DNA of 12,098 bases from an uncultured Chitinophagales bacterium (GTDB taxonomy: Bacteria; Bacteroidota; Bacteroidia; Chitinophagales; Chitinophagaceae). Shown here piece by piece: positions 1 to 6,901 of this stretch; within the stretch, counting starts at the first letter, position 1; every line of letters begins with the position of its first letter. The notes under the pieces were generated by a model. The model saw only the letters and a list, made by a program, of their open reading frames with translations. It had not been told where the DNA came from and did no database searches. Both the position numbers and the translations under genes were made by a program. The stretch is from the NCBI GenBank assembly GCA_946886475.1, contig CAMPIQ010000116.1, positions 1 through 12,098 on the forward strand. Direction: 5' to 3'.

Positions 1-47
1 GCCTGGAACACTAAGAATGCCAGGCTAAACATGAGCAGTTTTTTCAT
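1..47 (-). CDS. 5' end of a secreted protein (cut by window edge)
   Basis: Only the first 15 codons are visible. Read on the minus strand from an ATG at 47, they give MKKLLMFSLAFLVFQ, followed by an Ala codon at the edge. Two lysines followed by a hydrophobic run look like the start of a Sec signal peptide. The gene lies 39 bases downstream of the M48 peptidase stop on the same strand, and I see no clear TAnnTTTG box in the gap, so co-transcription with the peptidase is plausible. The mature protein and its function cannot be judged from this fragment. Confidence 0.6.
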   Translation of the reverse strand, partial: MKKLLMFSLAFLVFQ

Positions 48-86
48 TTGTACTTGTTTTGGTTATTATGTTATTTCAAATTGGTT

Positions 87-1460
87 CTAATAATTTAAAA
101 AGGTCTTTTCTGCCTTTTCCATCTCTTTGGTAAATGCATCATAACCCTTCATTTTCCCTTCATGCTTCTTACAGAAAAAATAATTGATATGGGCAATTTC
201 TTCAAGCCTTAGCCGGTCTATCATCCTGAGTAATAAATTATAATCCGCCGGATAGGTACGGCCTTCCTTATCAATATCACCAAGCCGGTGATTTTTCTGC
301 ATATCGTATAAAATATTCAGGTCTCTTGCTATAGAAAAAATGGCAAGCGGATCATCCTCATTATTCTCAAGTACAAGCAGATTATAATAAAGGTTCCTTG
401 CAAGGTTTTCCTGATCATACAACAGCTGTATGATCTCCGGCAGGATATCTTTCTTCAGTTGCCTGAAAAAAATTTCATTCACCAAAAATTTTTGTCCGCC
501 GCTGGTCCCGCGTATGGAATCCTGCAGCATTGCCATCCTTAATTCACAATCAGGGTGTGTTCTTAAAGAATCTTTTTCCTCAGGTGTGAGGGGCGAATCA
601 CCGGCATCCATCTGCGCGAAAATGGAAGATGTTTTTTCTATCCATTTTCTTTTGAACGGGTATCCTTCAAAATCAAATGCCTTTTCGGTTTTCAATGGCG
701 GGAATAGAGCTGAATCATCCACCTTGTTTAATTTTTCAAGGCAGGTAGTGATTGCACTGCAATCATACCCTGTATGCTTCATAAACATAAAGGCCTGAAG
801 GTCGGCTTCTGCTTCATGTGCCCTGCTATGCCGGCGGCTACCGAATGTCATTTTTTTCAGGAGCTCTTCCAGTTGCGACCAAACCTTATATTCTTCTTTT
901 GAAAGTCGTTTGATCTCCTTTTTAAATGCCTCACTGTTATAGGTCTCTATATGTTCCCTGATGGTTTTATTACTATGATCCAGATAATAATGCGCAAGTT
1001 CATGACAAATAATAAATGCCAGTTCTGCTTCATTCTCCAGGAAAAGGACCAGTCCACCGTTTACCGCAATACTTCCATCACCCATGCTTACTGCATTGGG
1101 CCATTCATCGCGGGTAAAAACAACACGGGCATCGGAACCTTTCAATACAGGATTGGCATCAATGATCTTTCTTACTATGGATTGCAGATAGAGGTGTTGT
1201 TGAGCCGAGGTTACTACCCTTTTGCTTTTCCAGAATGCGGCAATACCTTCAAAATGGTTTTCGTATACTTTTTTAAAACCCTCCGCATATTCCCCCGTTG
1301 AAGTAGAAATATATTTATCTTTTTTGATCATGGTCTGCTCATAAAATTGTTTCCTGAGCGCAGGATCGTCTTTCCAGAATATATGAACAGGCTGTTGTGC
1401 TTCTGAAGAACAGGCAATGGTGAAAAAGAAAAATAAAAGCAGAAATTTTGATAGCAGCAT
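87..1460 (-). CDS. Exported M48-family zinc metallopeptidase
   Basis: Predicted secreted zinc endopeptidase of 457 residues. The N-terminus (MLLSKFLLLFFFFTIACSSEAQ) is a signal peptide. Cys17 could be a weak lipobox cysteine (TIAC), or cleavage may follow SSEA. The catalytic motif HELAH lies at residues 153-157, preceded by the family-typical NGGLVLFLENEAELAFIIC. The presumed third zinc ligand is the first Glu of EAEAD at about 216. The M48 domain covers roughly residues 80-290; the remaining C-terminal part is a mostly helical, charged extension that I do not recognise. An in-frame TTG at 1493 would extend the protein by 11 residues, but it sits inside the promoter -7 box, so I chose the ATG at 1460, which also gives a cleaner signal peptide. 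The substrate is unknown; envelope protein quality control is the usual inference for secreted M48 enzymes. Confidence 0.88.
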   Translation of the reverse strand: MLLSKFLLLFFFFTIACSSEAQQPVHIFWKDDPALRKQFYEQTMIKKDKYISTSTGEYAEGFKKVYENHFEGIAAFWKSKRVVTSAQQHLYLQSIVRKIIDANPVLKGSDARVVFTRDEWPNAVSMGDGSIAVNGGLVLFLENEAELAFIICHELAHYYLDHSNKTIREHIETYNSEAFKKEIKRLSKEEYKVWSQLEELLKKMTFGSRRHSRAHEAEADLQAFMFMKHTGYDCSAITTCLEKLNKVDDSALFPPLKTEKAFDFEGYPFKRKWIEKTSSIFAQMDAGDSPLTPEEKDSLRTHPDCELRMAMLQDSIRGTSGGQKFLVNEIFFRQLKKDILPEIIQLLYDQENLARNLYYNLLVLENNEDDPLAIFSIARDLNILYDMQKNHRLGDIDKEGRTYPADYNLLLRMIDRLRLEEIAHINYFFCKKHEGKMKGYDAFTKEMEKAEKTFLNY

Positions 1461-1490
1461 AGCTTTGACCCCGATAATCTTCAACTTCGT

Positions 1491-1521
1491 CAAATATATC
1501 TACTGCCACCTGTAATTTCAA
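1491..1521 (-). promoter_or_regulatory. Promoter of the M48 peptidase gene
   Basis: On the minus strand there is a TTG (1519-1521), 20 bases, then TATATTTG (1491-1498). This is a full match to the Bacteroidota TTG / TAnnTTTG promoter. Transcription would start near 1485, giving a leader of about 25 bases before the ATG at 1460. The match is seen directly; activity is inferred. Confidence 0.7.
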
Positions 1522-1590
1522 GTGTCTGGAAAAATAAATGAATAGGTGCTGTATCCTTCCCAAACCCGGATAGGTGTGCCCGCTGAAAAT

Positions 1591-2082
1591 TCATTTTTTG
1601 CGGCTCCAGACTATATAATCGGTTTGCGGGATCTTTACCGTTCCAAGCTGCCGGAGTATGGTAACCAGTTGCCCCCGGTGATAGGTACCATGATTAAATA
1701 AATGCAGGACCATCTGGTAAACGGGTTGTTTAAAACTTTCTCTTTTTGAATTCTGATACCTGAACTCATGCTGAAACATATGTTCTCCTGCATGGCTCAC
1801 CCATTCCAGCCATAGTTTATCCTGGTTTATTAATTGTTGGCTGAGCGTTTTGAAACTGCCTTCAAAATCATGACTGGGTATTTTTATATGCTCCTGAAGT
1901 TTCATTCTTTGCCACCAGATGCTTTCGGCATCCCAGATATGCAATACAGTAGTGTAAAGACTGTTGAAACTACTGGCAACTTCCTGTCTGCATTTCTCTT
2001 CAGGAAGCTGGTTGATAGCTTCCAGTAACAGCTGGTTGGCCCAGATATGGTATCTTCCAAATTGAACTAATAATTCTTTCAT
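1591..2082 (-). CDS. DinB-family (four-helix bundle) putative metal-dependent protein
   Basis: 163-residue cytoplasmic protein of the DinB / DfsB-like fold, with no signal peptide. The start (KELLVQFGRYHIWANQLLLEAI) is the typical first helix of the family. The three expected metal-binding histidines are present: His48 in TTVLHIWDAE, and His131 and His135 in HLFNHGTYHRGQ. Length is normal for the family. Many members are thiol-dependent transferases (bacillithiol or mycothiol S-transferase-like) or have no known function. No substrate can be named here. It lies upstream of the M48 peptidase on the same strand, but 130 bases separate the stop from the peptidase ATG and the peptidase has its own promoter, so a functional link is not implied. 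Confidence 0.85.
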   Translation of the reverse strand: MKELLVQFGRYHIWANQLLLEAINQLPEEKCRQEVASSFNSLYTTVLHIWDAESIWWQRMKLQEHIKIPSHDFEGSFKTLSQQLINQDKLWLEWVSHAGEHMFQHEFRYQNSKRESFKQPVYQMVLHLFNHGTYHRGQLVTILRQLGTVKIPQTDYIVWSRKK

Positions 2083-2129
2083 GCATTCATGATTTTATCA
2101 TTCATACATGCAGGCATCGTTATTCTGAA

Positions 2130-2137
2130 TAATTTTG
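2130..2137 (+). promoter_or_regulatory. Candidate -7 box for the Cys/Met PLP enzyme gene
   Basis: TAATTTTG matches TAnnTTTG and lies 41 bases before the ATG at 2179. I found no TTG at the right distance upstream, so only half of the promoter is supported. The downstream leader is A-rich, as is usual in this phylum. Confidence 0.4.
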
Positions 2138-2178
2138 AATGCGTTTCAAACCACTAATTAACAAAAAACCCAGGCATA

Positions 2179-3387
2179 ATGGATAAAAGTTTTACACTAA
2201 CCGGTTTTGGTTCTGCAGCTATTCACGCTGGTCATGAGAAAGATCCGCGGTATGCGCACCAGGTTCCTATCTATGCTTCCAGTACTTATGTATTTGACAC
2301 AGCCGAACAGGGAATGCGAAGGTTCAGCGGCAAGGAAGAGGGTTATATTTATGCTCGCTGGGGCAATCCAACGGTTACAGAAGCGGAAGAGAAAATTGCA
2401 GCACTTGAAGGCTTTGACCTGGATATACCATTAAAAGGTTTGTTGCATGCTTCGGGTATGTCCGCCATCACCACCCTTTTTCTGGCGAATCTTGAAAAAG
2501 GCGATAAAGTGCTGACCCATTATTCCCTGTATGGAGGCACAGATGAATTACTTCAAAAGATCTTACCTGCTCTGGGTATAGAAGCCGTGATCATTGATCT
2601 TAGAGATACCACACAGGTTGAAGACGTGATAAAGAAGGACCCATCCATAAAAATGATGTATCTGGAAACACCTGCCAACCCAACCATGCAATGTGTTGAC
2701 CTCAGGCAACTGACCGGAATAGCCAGGCAGAATAAAATACTGGTTGCCTGCGATAATACATTTGCCACACCTTACCTACAGCAGCCTTTCAAATATGGGG
2801 TTGATTTTGTAGTGCATTCAACCACTAAATTTTTAAACGGACATGGTACTGCCATAGGCGGAATTTTACTGGGAAAGGATCTGGAACTGATGAAAAATCA
2901 AATTACAAAAGTTCACCGGCTTCTGGGTGGCAATTCAAATCCGTTTGATGCTTTTTTATTGGTGCAGGGAATTAAAACGCTTGAAATAAGAATGGAACGG
3001 CATTGTGCCAATGCAAGGGATGTTGCCGTTTACCTTGAACAACATCAGGCAGTGGCAAAAGTTAATTATGTTGGACTTTCTTCCCATCCCGATCATGCCA
3101 TTGCATCCGGCCAGATGAAACTGGGTGGAGGAATGCTGAGTTTTGAATTAAAGAAAGGCCTGCAGGGAGGAATTGATTTTATGGATAAATTAAAAATGTG
3201 TACAAGAACCGTATCGCTTGGTACAGTAGACACCCTGCTTTCGCACCCCGCTTCTATGACACACTACAGTGTACCCAAAGAACAAAGAGAAAAATACGGC
3301 ATATCAGATGGGTTGATCCGGATGAATGTGGGCATTGAGAACATAGCTGATATTATTGCGGACCTCAATCAGGCCTTATATTCATAA
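2179..3387 (+). CDS. Cys/Met-metabolism PLP-dependent enzyme (cystathionine gamma-synthase / gamma-lyase type)
   Basis: 402-residue fold-type I PLP enzyme of the trans-sulfuration family, which does gamma-replacement or gamma/beta-elimination on homoserine- or cysteine-derived substrates. Visible landmarks: YARWGNPT at 58-65 (cofactor phosphate contacts from the partner subunit), SGMSAIT at 92-98, YGGT at 118-121, DNTFATPY at 192-199 (Asp192 to the pyridine nitrogen), the Schiff-base lysine Lys217 in HSTTKFLNGHG, and Arg381 in RMNVGIEN for the substrate carboxylate. The SLGTVDTLLSHPASMTH block is typical. Methionine gamma-lyases usually carry a Cys after the active-site Tyr-Gly; here it is Gly119-Gly120. 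That argues against a classical methionine gamma-lyase and for cystathionine gamma-synthase, gamma-lyase or O-acylhomoserine sulfhydrylase activity. The exact reaction cannot be fixed from sequence alone. It appears monocistronic. Confidence 0.9.
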   Translation: MDKSFTLTGFGSAAIHAGHEKDPRYAHQVPIYASSTYVFDTAEQGMRRFSGKEEGYIYARWGNPTVTEAEEKIAALEGFDLDIPLKGLLHASGMSAITTLFLANLEKGDKVLTHYSLYGGTDELLQKILPALGIEAVIIDLRDTTQVEDVIKKDPSIKMMYLETPANPTMQCVDLRQLTGIARQNKILVACDNTFATPYLQQPFKYGVDFVVHSTTKFLNGHGTAIGGILLGKDLELMKNQITKVHRLLGGNSNPFDAFLLVQGIKTLEIRMERHCANARDVAVYLEQHQAVAKVNYVGLSSHPDHAIASGQMKLGGGMLSFELKKGLQGGIDFMDKLKMCTRTVSLGTVDTLLSHPASMTHYSVPKEQREKYGISDGLIRMNVGIENIADIIADLNQALYS

Positions 3388-3547
3388 TAGTTTAAAACAA
3401 AATGGAAGATGATTATTAAGCATTGAATGGATCATCTGTATTTTTCGCCGGCACTTCCAAAACAAAAATTTTTTAAAAATGAAATGGGCGGGCTTATTGC
3501 AGTGATGCATATTCAATAAACTGGAACATTCAAAACAGAAAGAAACG

Positions 3548-4006
3548 ATGAATATCAGGATCAGAAAGGCAACGAAAGAAGATTGCCCGCGGATATTAGA
3601 ATTGGTAAAAGAGCTGGCCGTATATGAAAAAGCGCCCAAAGAAGTAACTGTTACATTAGAACATTTTGAACAAAGTGGCTTTGGATACAAACCGGTATGG
3701 TGGGCCTTTGTGGCCGAAGTAGATGGCAGCATTGAAGGCTTTGCACTTTTTTATATCCGGTTCAGTACCTGGAAAGGACAGAGAATGTACCTCGAGGACC
3801 TATATGTAACCAATGAAATGAGGGGAAAAGGACTTGGCAAACTATTGTTCGATAAATTGATCATGGAAGCGAAAAAAAGAAAACTCAACGGCATCATGTG
3901 GCAGGTGTTGGAATGGAATGATACGGCCATTAATTTTTATAAAAAATACGATACGCATTTCGATCCGGAATGGATCAATTGCGGGATTTATTTTAAACAG
4001 GTATAA
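3548..4006 (+). CDS. GNAT N-acetyltransferase, spermidine/diamine acetyltransferase (SSAT)-like
   Basis: 152-residue acetyl-CoA-dependent N-acetyltransferase. The start (IRKATKEDCPRILELVKELAVYEKAP) and the core YLEDLYVTNEMRGKGLG closely resemble animal SSAT1/SSAT2. The acetyl-CoA loop RGKGLG is at 92-97. Glu83 of YLED and Tyr131 of INFYKK match the positions given catalytic roles in human SSAT. The LEWNDTAINFYKK block is also SSAT-like. SSAT2-type enzymes prefer thialysine and other small amines, so the substrate is uncertain: polyamine, diamine or lysine analogue. The gene is 160 bases after the PLP enzyme; I found no convincing promoter in that gap, so read-through is possible. It ends about 30 bases before a strong terminator. 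Confidence 0.85.
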   Translation: MNIRIRKATKEDCPRILELVKELAVYEKAPKEVTVTLEHFEQSGFGYKPVWWAFVAEVDGSIEGFALFYIRFSTWKGQRMYLEDLYVTNEMRGKGLGKLLFDKLIMEAKKRKLNGIMWQVLEWNDTAINFYKKYDTHFDPEWINCGIYFKQV

Positions 4007-4035
4007 TTTTTAAATAATTCCCTGGCAGCTTACAA

Positions 4036-4070
4036 ATAATAAAAGCCGGACATCATCCGGCTTTTATTAT
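4036..4070. terminator. Bidirectional intrinsic terminator
   Basis: A perfect 15-bp inverted repeat (4036-4050 with 4056-4070) has a 5-base loop, CATCA. The GC core GCCGGA/TCCGGC is flanked by A-rich and T-rich arms, so each strand reads hairpin then U-rich tract. It sits between the convergent acetyltransferase gene and the small membrane-protein gene and can stop transcription from both. Confidence 0.85.
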
Positions 4071-4084
4071 GTAGAAGAATCAGG

Positions 4085-4579
4085 TTAGAGAACAAGGAAG
4101 ATAAGTAAAAGCACTACCCATACACCAAATCCTATCCATGCCCATTTGGTTCTTGCTGCTTTATTATCATCGCTGATCAGATAAGCAATCAATACTCCAA
4201 TTAAGCCCAACAGAAAACCCAGTGCAAAACCTCCAAGGTTGAATCCATCGGGTGCCTGCGACCTGGAAGCAAATTTGTTTAGTTTTTTGCTATTGATGGT
4301 ACCATCAGCATCAATACTTTCCCTTAATTGTTTTTGTGCAACCCTGAAACCTACTTTATCAACAAGTTTCATTTTGGCTCCGGTGATCTTTTCAAGTTCC
4401 TTTACTTTCATTTGGGAAAGGTCAAGCAATGAAATTTTCTTTCCATCTTTCCCTACAGGGATCATAACATCAGCAGCGTTTAGTTTTGCAGGTTTAACAG
4501 GTTCAATAGTTGCATTTGAACCGGCAAAAGTTATAGCTGAAAATGCCATAACTGTAATAAGGGTGAAAATTTTTCTCAT
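4085..4579 (-). CDS. Small exported protein with C-terminal two-helix membrane hairpin, function unknown
   Basis: 164 residues; not assigned to a characterised family. The N-terminus (MRKIFTLITVMAFSAITFAGS) is a signal peptide, probably cut near residue 20. A basic, lysine-rich soluble segment follows (about 25-110), containing PVGKDGKKISLLDLSQMKVKELEKITG. Two hydrophobic stretches end the protein: about 115-136 (rich in Gly, Leu and Ile) and about 146-164, separated by the short polar link SDDNKAARTK. The protein ends inside or just after the second segment. The layout predicts a periplasmic domain anchored in the inner membrane by a C-terminal hairpin. It is a single gene between two terminators: the bidirectional one downstream and the fabD terminator upstream. 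I found no strong promoter motif. Confidence 0.75.
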   Translation of the reverse strand: MRKIFTLITVMAFSAITFAGSNATIEPVKPAKLNAADVMIPVGKDGKKISLLDLSQMKVKELEKITGAKMKLVDKVGFRVAQKQLRESIDADGTINSKKLNKFASRSQAPDGFNLGGFALGFLLGLIGVLIAYLISDDNKAARTKWAWIGFGVWVVLLLIFLVL

Positions 4580-4651
4580 ACTTAAAGGTTTTGTGGTTAA
4601 TAAATTGAATTTATTAAAAAATATTCACATGTTCAGTGGAAATATTTTACT

Positions 4652-4676
4652 AAAAAACCTCCCGTTAAGGAGGTTT
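4652..4676 (-). terminator. Intrinsic terminator of the ptpS-folE-fabD unit
   Basis: Arms 4655-4662 and 4669-4676 form an 8-bp stem (AAACCTCC/GGAGGTTT) around a 6-base loop. On the minus strand the hairpin runs into six T residues (the A run at 4652-4657, overlapping the foot of the stem). It lies about 75 bases beyond the fabD stop codon, with no gene between. Confidence 0.75.
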
Positions 4677-4749
4677 CAATGATGAGCAATTTTGAATATT
4701 TTCTTCCTGCCGGTTTTTAGTAACAGGCAATCATGTTATTTAAAATTAA

Positions 4750-5640
4750 TCAGCTAACGCCATCGGTCTGCACTTCTTTATTGATCTTAAGAATTAATCC
4801 CTGCAATACTTTTCCGGGCCCGGCCTCGGTAAATAAAGTAGCTCCATCAGATATCATGGCCTGAACACACTGGGTCCATTTTACAGCTCCGGTCAATTGT
4901 TCAATTAAATTTTCCTTGATCTCTTCCTTATTGATAATGCCTTTTGCGGCGATGTTCTGATACACCGGGCATGAGGGCGAATGAAAATTGGTTTTTTCAA
5001 TGGCGGCCTTCAGTTCCTGTCTTGCAGGTTCCATCAGGGGTGAATGAAATGCGCCACCCACCGGAAGCATAAGGGCTCTTTTTGCACCTGCCTTTTTCAT
5101 TTGTTCACAGGCAAGTTCAACCCCTTTTATGGTTCCTGAAATTACCAGTTGACCCGGACAATTATAATTGGCCGGAACCACTGTTTCTCCCGATTCTCCT
5201 GCAACAAACTGACAGATCTCTTCAACTTTTTCATCTGATAATCCCAGTACCGCAGCCATTGTTGAAGGCTGCATTTCACAGGCTTTTTGCATGGCCAACG
5301 CCCTCAGGCTTACAAGTTCCAGCCCATCTTCAAAGCTTAGTGTACCATTTGCAACAAGTGCCGAGAACTCGCCGAGTGAATGCCCTGCCACCATATCCGG
5401 CCGAGCATTTTCAATACTTTTATAGGCAATAATGGAGTGTAAAAAAATAGCCGGCTGGGTAATTTTGGTCTGTTTCAGATCTTCCTCGCTTCCTTCAAAC
5501 ATGATATCAGAAATTCTGAATCCCAGAATTTCATTTGCCTGTTCAAAAATTCTTTTCGCAAAAGAATTATTCTCATAATAAGATCTTCCCATTCCCGGGA
5601 ATTGTGCTCCCTGCCCGGGGAAAACGTATGCATGTTTCAT
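4750..5640 (-). CDS. fabD: Malonyl-CoA:ACP transacylase (FabD)
   Basis: 296-residue cytoplasmic enzyme that moves the malonyl group from CoA to acyl carrier protein, supplying extender units for fatty-acid synthesis. The family pattern is complete: FPGQGAQ at 7-13, ITQPAIF at 60-66, the nucleophile Ser88 in GHSLGE, Arg113 in SLRALAMQ (malonyl carboxylate), catalytic His199 in GAFHSPLM, and the GPGKVLQGL block near the C-terminus. Length is usual for the family. It is the last gene of a three-gene minus-strand unit, 16 bases after folE. No other fab genes (fabH, fabG, acpP) are next to it, so this copy is separate from the fab cluster seen in many bacteria. Confidence 0.96.
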   Translation of the reverse strand: MKHAYVFPGQGAQFPGMGRSYYENNSFAKRIFEQANEILGFRISDIMFEGSEEDLKQTKITQPAIFLHSIIAYKSIENARPDMVAGHSLGEFSALVANGTLSFEDGLELVSLRALAMQKACEMQPSTMAAVLGLSDEKVEEICQFVAGESGETVVPANYNCPGQLVISGTIKGVELACEQMKKAGAKRALMLPVGGAFHSPLMEPARQELKAAIEKTNFHSPSCPVYQNIAAKGIINKEEIKENLIEQLTGAVKWTQCVQAMISDGATLFTEAGPGKVLQGLILKINKEVQTDGVS

Positions 5641-5656
5641 TTAGCAATTTTACTAA

Positions 5657-6256
5657 TTAATCAAGATCAGCGGCAATTAGTTTCAGGAATTCATTCCTGG
5701 TAACATGGTTGTTCAGGAATTCCCCGTCAAAAGCAGAGGTGGTGGTGACAGAATTTTGCTTTTGAACGCCACGCATCATCATACAAAGGTGTTTGGCTTC
5801 AATAACCACAGCCACACCCATAGGCTGCAGGCTTTCCTTGATCGCTTTCAATATCTGTGTTGTAAGTCTTTCCTGCACCTGCAACCTTCTTGCATATACA
5901 TCCACTACCCTGGCCAGTTTACTGAGCCCGGTAATATAACCATTGGGTATATAGGCAATATGCGCCTTTCCGAAAAATGGAAGCAGGTGGTGTTCGCACA
6001 TGGAAAAAAGCTCAATATCCTTCACGATCACCATTTCACTTACTTCTTCCCTGAATCTTGCCGAATTAAGTATTTCAACTGCATTCTGCTGGTAACCATG
6101 CGTCATATACTGCATAGCTTTTGCCATGCGTTCCGGGGTTTTAATAAGCCCTTCCCGCTGAGGATCTTCTCCAAGCAACCCAATAATGCTTTGATAATTT
6201 TTTATCAGTTCATCAGTGGGTTCCTTATCAAATCCTTCTTTTTTATGATATGCCAT
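5657..6256 (-). CDS. folE: GTP cyclohydrolase I (FolE, type IA)
   Basis: 199-residue homodecameric zinc enzyme that converts GTP to 7,8-dihydroneopterin triphosphate, the entry step to folate and to pterin- or deazapurine-derived products. Zinc and catalytic residues are visible: Cys87, His89 and His90 in [10 protein letters not shown], and His156 and Cys158 in [15 protein letters not shown]. Other landmarks are TPERMAKA near 40-47, the [16 protein letters not shown] block, and [10 protein letters not shown]. The N-terminal ~20 residues are short and charged, as is common. It lies between the PTPS/QueD-like gene upstream (54-base gap) and fabD downstream (16-base gap), in the same orientation, so coupled expression is likely. 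Confidence 0.96.
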   Translation of the reverse strand: MAYHKKEGFDKEPTDELIKNYQSIIGLLGEDPQREGLIKTPERMAKAMQYMTHGYQQNAVEILNSARFREEVSEMVIVKDIELFSMCEHHLLPFFGKAHIAYIPNGYITGLSKLARVVDVYARRLQVQERLTTQILKAIKESLQPMGVAVVIEAKHLCMMMRGVQKQNSVTTTSAFDGEFLNNHVTRNEFLKLIAADLD

Positions 6257-6310
6257 TCTATATTTTTGAATTTGTGGTTTTAATTCTAACAGCTTTGTAT
6301 AGAAAAATAT

Positions 6311-6724
6311 CTATGCGGGATACTCTACAAAATTGCGCGGTGTTTCAAAGAGGCGGATAAATAATTCTTTTGAACTGTCAATGTGTGGTCTCAATAAATT
6401 ATAGATCACCACTACAATATTTTCCGCGGTGGGATTGAGATCTTTGAATTCTTCCACGTCTATATTCAGATTTTTATGATCCAGTTTCTCCAGCACTTTA
6501 TCATTTACCAGGTTGGATAACAGTTTCAGATCCATTACAAATCCTGTTTCAGGATCAATGTCCCCTACTATCTTCACTTCAAGCTCATAATTATGACCAT
6601 GATAATTATGAAAACTGCATTTTCCAAAAACAGCCAGATTCTGTTCATCCGTCCATTCCTTTTTGAATAACCTGTGAGCGGCATTGAAGTGCTCACGCCT
6701 GATCACAGCCAGTTTTTTTACCAT
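6311..6724 (-). CDS. 6-pyruvoyl/6-carboxy-tetrahydropterin synthase family protein (PTPS/QueD-like)
   Basis: 137-residue T-fold zinc enzyme acting on dihydroneopterin triphosphate, the product of FolE encoded next to it. Zinc ligands are His17 (NAAHRL), His42 and His44 (HGHNY). The catalytic set is Cys36 with Asp82-His83 (LDHKNLN); Glu127 in FETPRN anchors the pterin. The spacing is Cys-x5-His-Gly-His, in the context EQNLAVFGKC, and the LDHKNL..DV..F and TAEN blocks match animal 6-pyruvoyl-tetrahydropterin synthase closely. E. coli QueD has Cys-x3-His. The enzyme may thus make 6-pyruvoyl-tetrahydropterin (tetrahydrobiopterin-type pterins) or 6-carboxy-tetrahydropterin (queuosine path). Bacteroidota homologues are normally annotated as QueD, so I leave the symbol empty. 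It is the first gene of the ptpS-like/folE/fabD unit. Confidence 0.88.
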   Translation of the reverse strand: MVKKLAVIRREHFNAAHRLFKKEWTDEQNLAVFGKCSFHNYHGHNYELEVKIVGDIDPETGFVMDLKLLSNLVNDKVLEKLDHKNLNIDVEEFKDLNPTAENIVVVIYNLLRPHIDSSKELFIRLFETPRNFVEYPA

Positions 6725-6806
6725 AATTCACCTTATTTAATGCCGGGACTCCTATCCCTTTTATCCACCACCTCTTCTGTTCATTCAGTTTAAGATAAGC
6801 AATGTA

Positions 6807-6838
6807 CAAAACTAAGGCACTGTTTGTTTGGTCAACAA
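6807..6838 (-). promoter_or_regulatory. Promoter of the ptpS/queD-like - folE - fabD unit
   Basis: On the minus strand TAGTTTTG (6807-6814) matches TAnnTTTG. TTG occurs 18 bases upstream (6833-6835) and again 21 bases upstream (6836-6838). Transcription would begin near 6800 and leave a leader of about 75 bases before the ATG at 6724. The divergent mqnB promoter lies further right. Confidence 0.65.
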
Positions 6839-6889
6839 AAAGATTTAAGCTACGCAACTGTATTCTTTACAAACAAGTCAATCAAAGTT

Positions 6890-6897
6890 TATTTTTG
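6890..6897 (+). promoter_or_regulatory. Candidate -7 box of mqnB, very close to its start codon
   Basis: TATTTTTG matches TAnnTTTG exactly. No TTG lies at the -33 position; the nearest is a TTT at 6866-6868, 21 bases upstream. Only four bases separate the box from the ATG at 6902, so use of this box would give a leaderless or nearly leaderless mRNA. Confidence 0.45.
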
Positions 6898-6901
6898 CTG
6901 C

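Noticed and set aside
430..798. 122-codon plus-strand ORF opposite the M48 peptidase
   Set aside because: It is antisense to a gene with clear catalytic motifs, has no promoter, and has no recognisable domain.
3475..3545. Promoter for the GNAT gene in the 160-bp gap before it
   Set aside because: The nearest box (TATTTTTC at 3439-3446) has a mismatch and its TTG is only 13 bases away; not good enough to call.
5705..6283. 192-codon plus-strand ORF opposite folE
   Set aside because: A shadow of the strongly conserved folE frame; its Cys/His/Phe-rich composition is typical of antisense frames.
6824..6901. 26-residue N-terminal extension of MqnB from a TTG
   Set aside because: It crosses promoter sequence and is absent from the family pattern; the ATG at 6902 gives the expected N-terminus.
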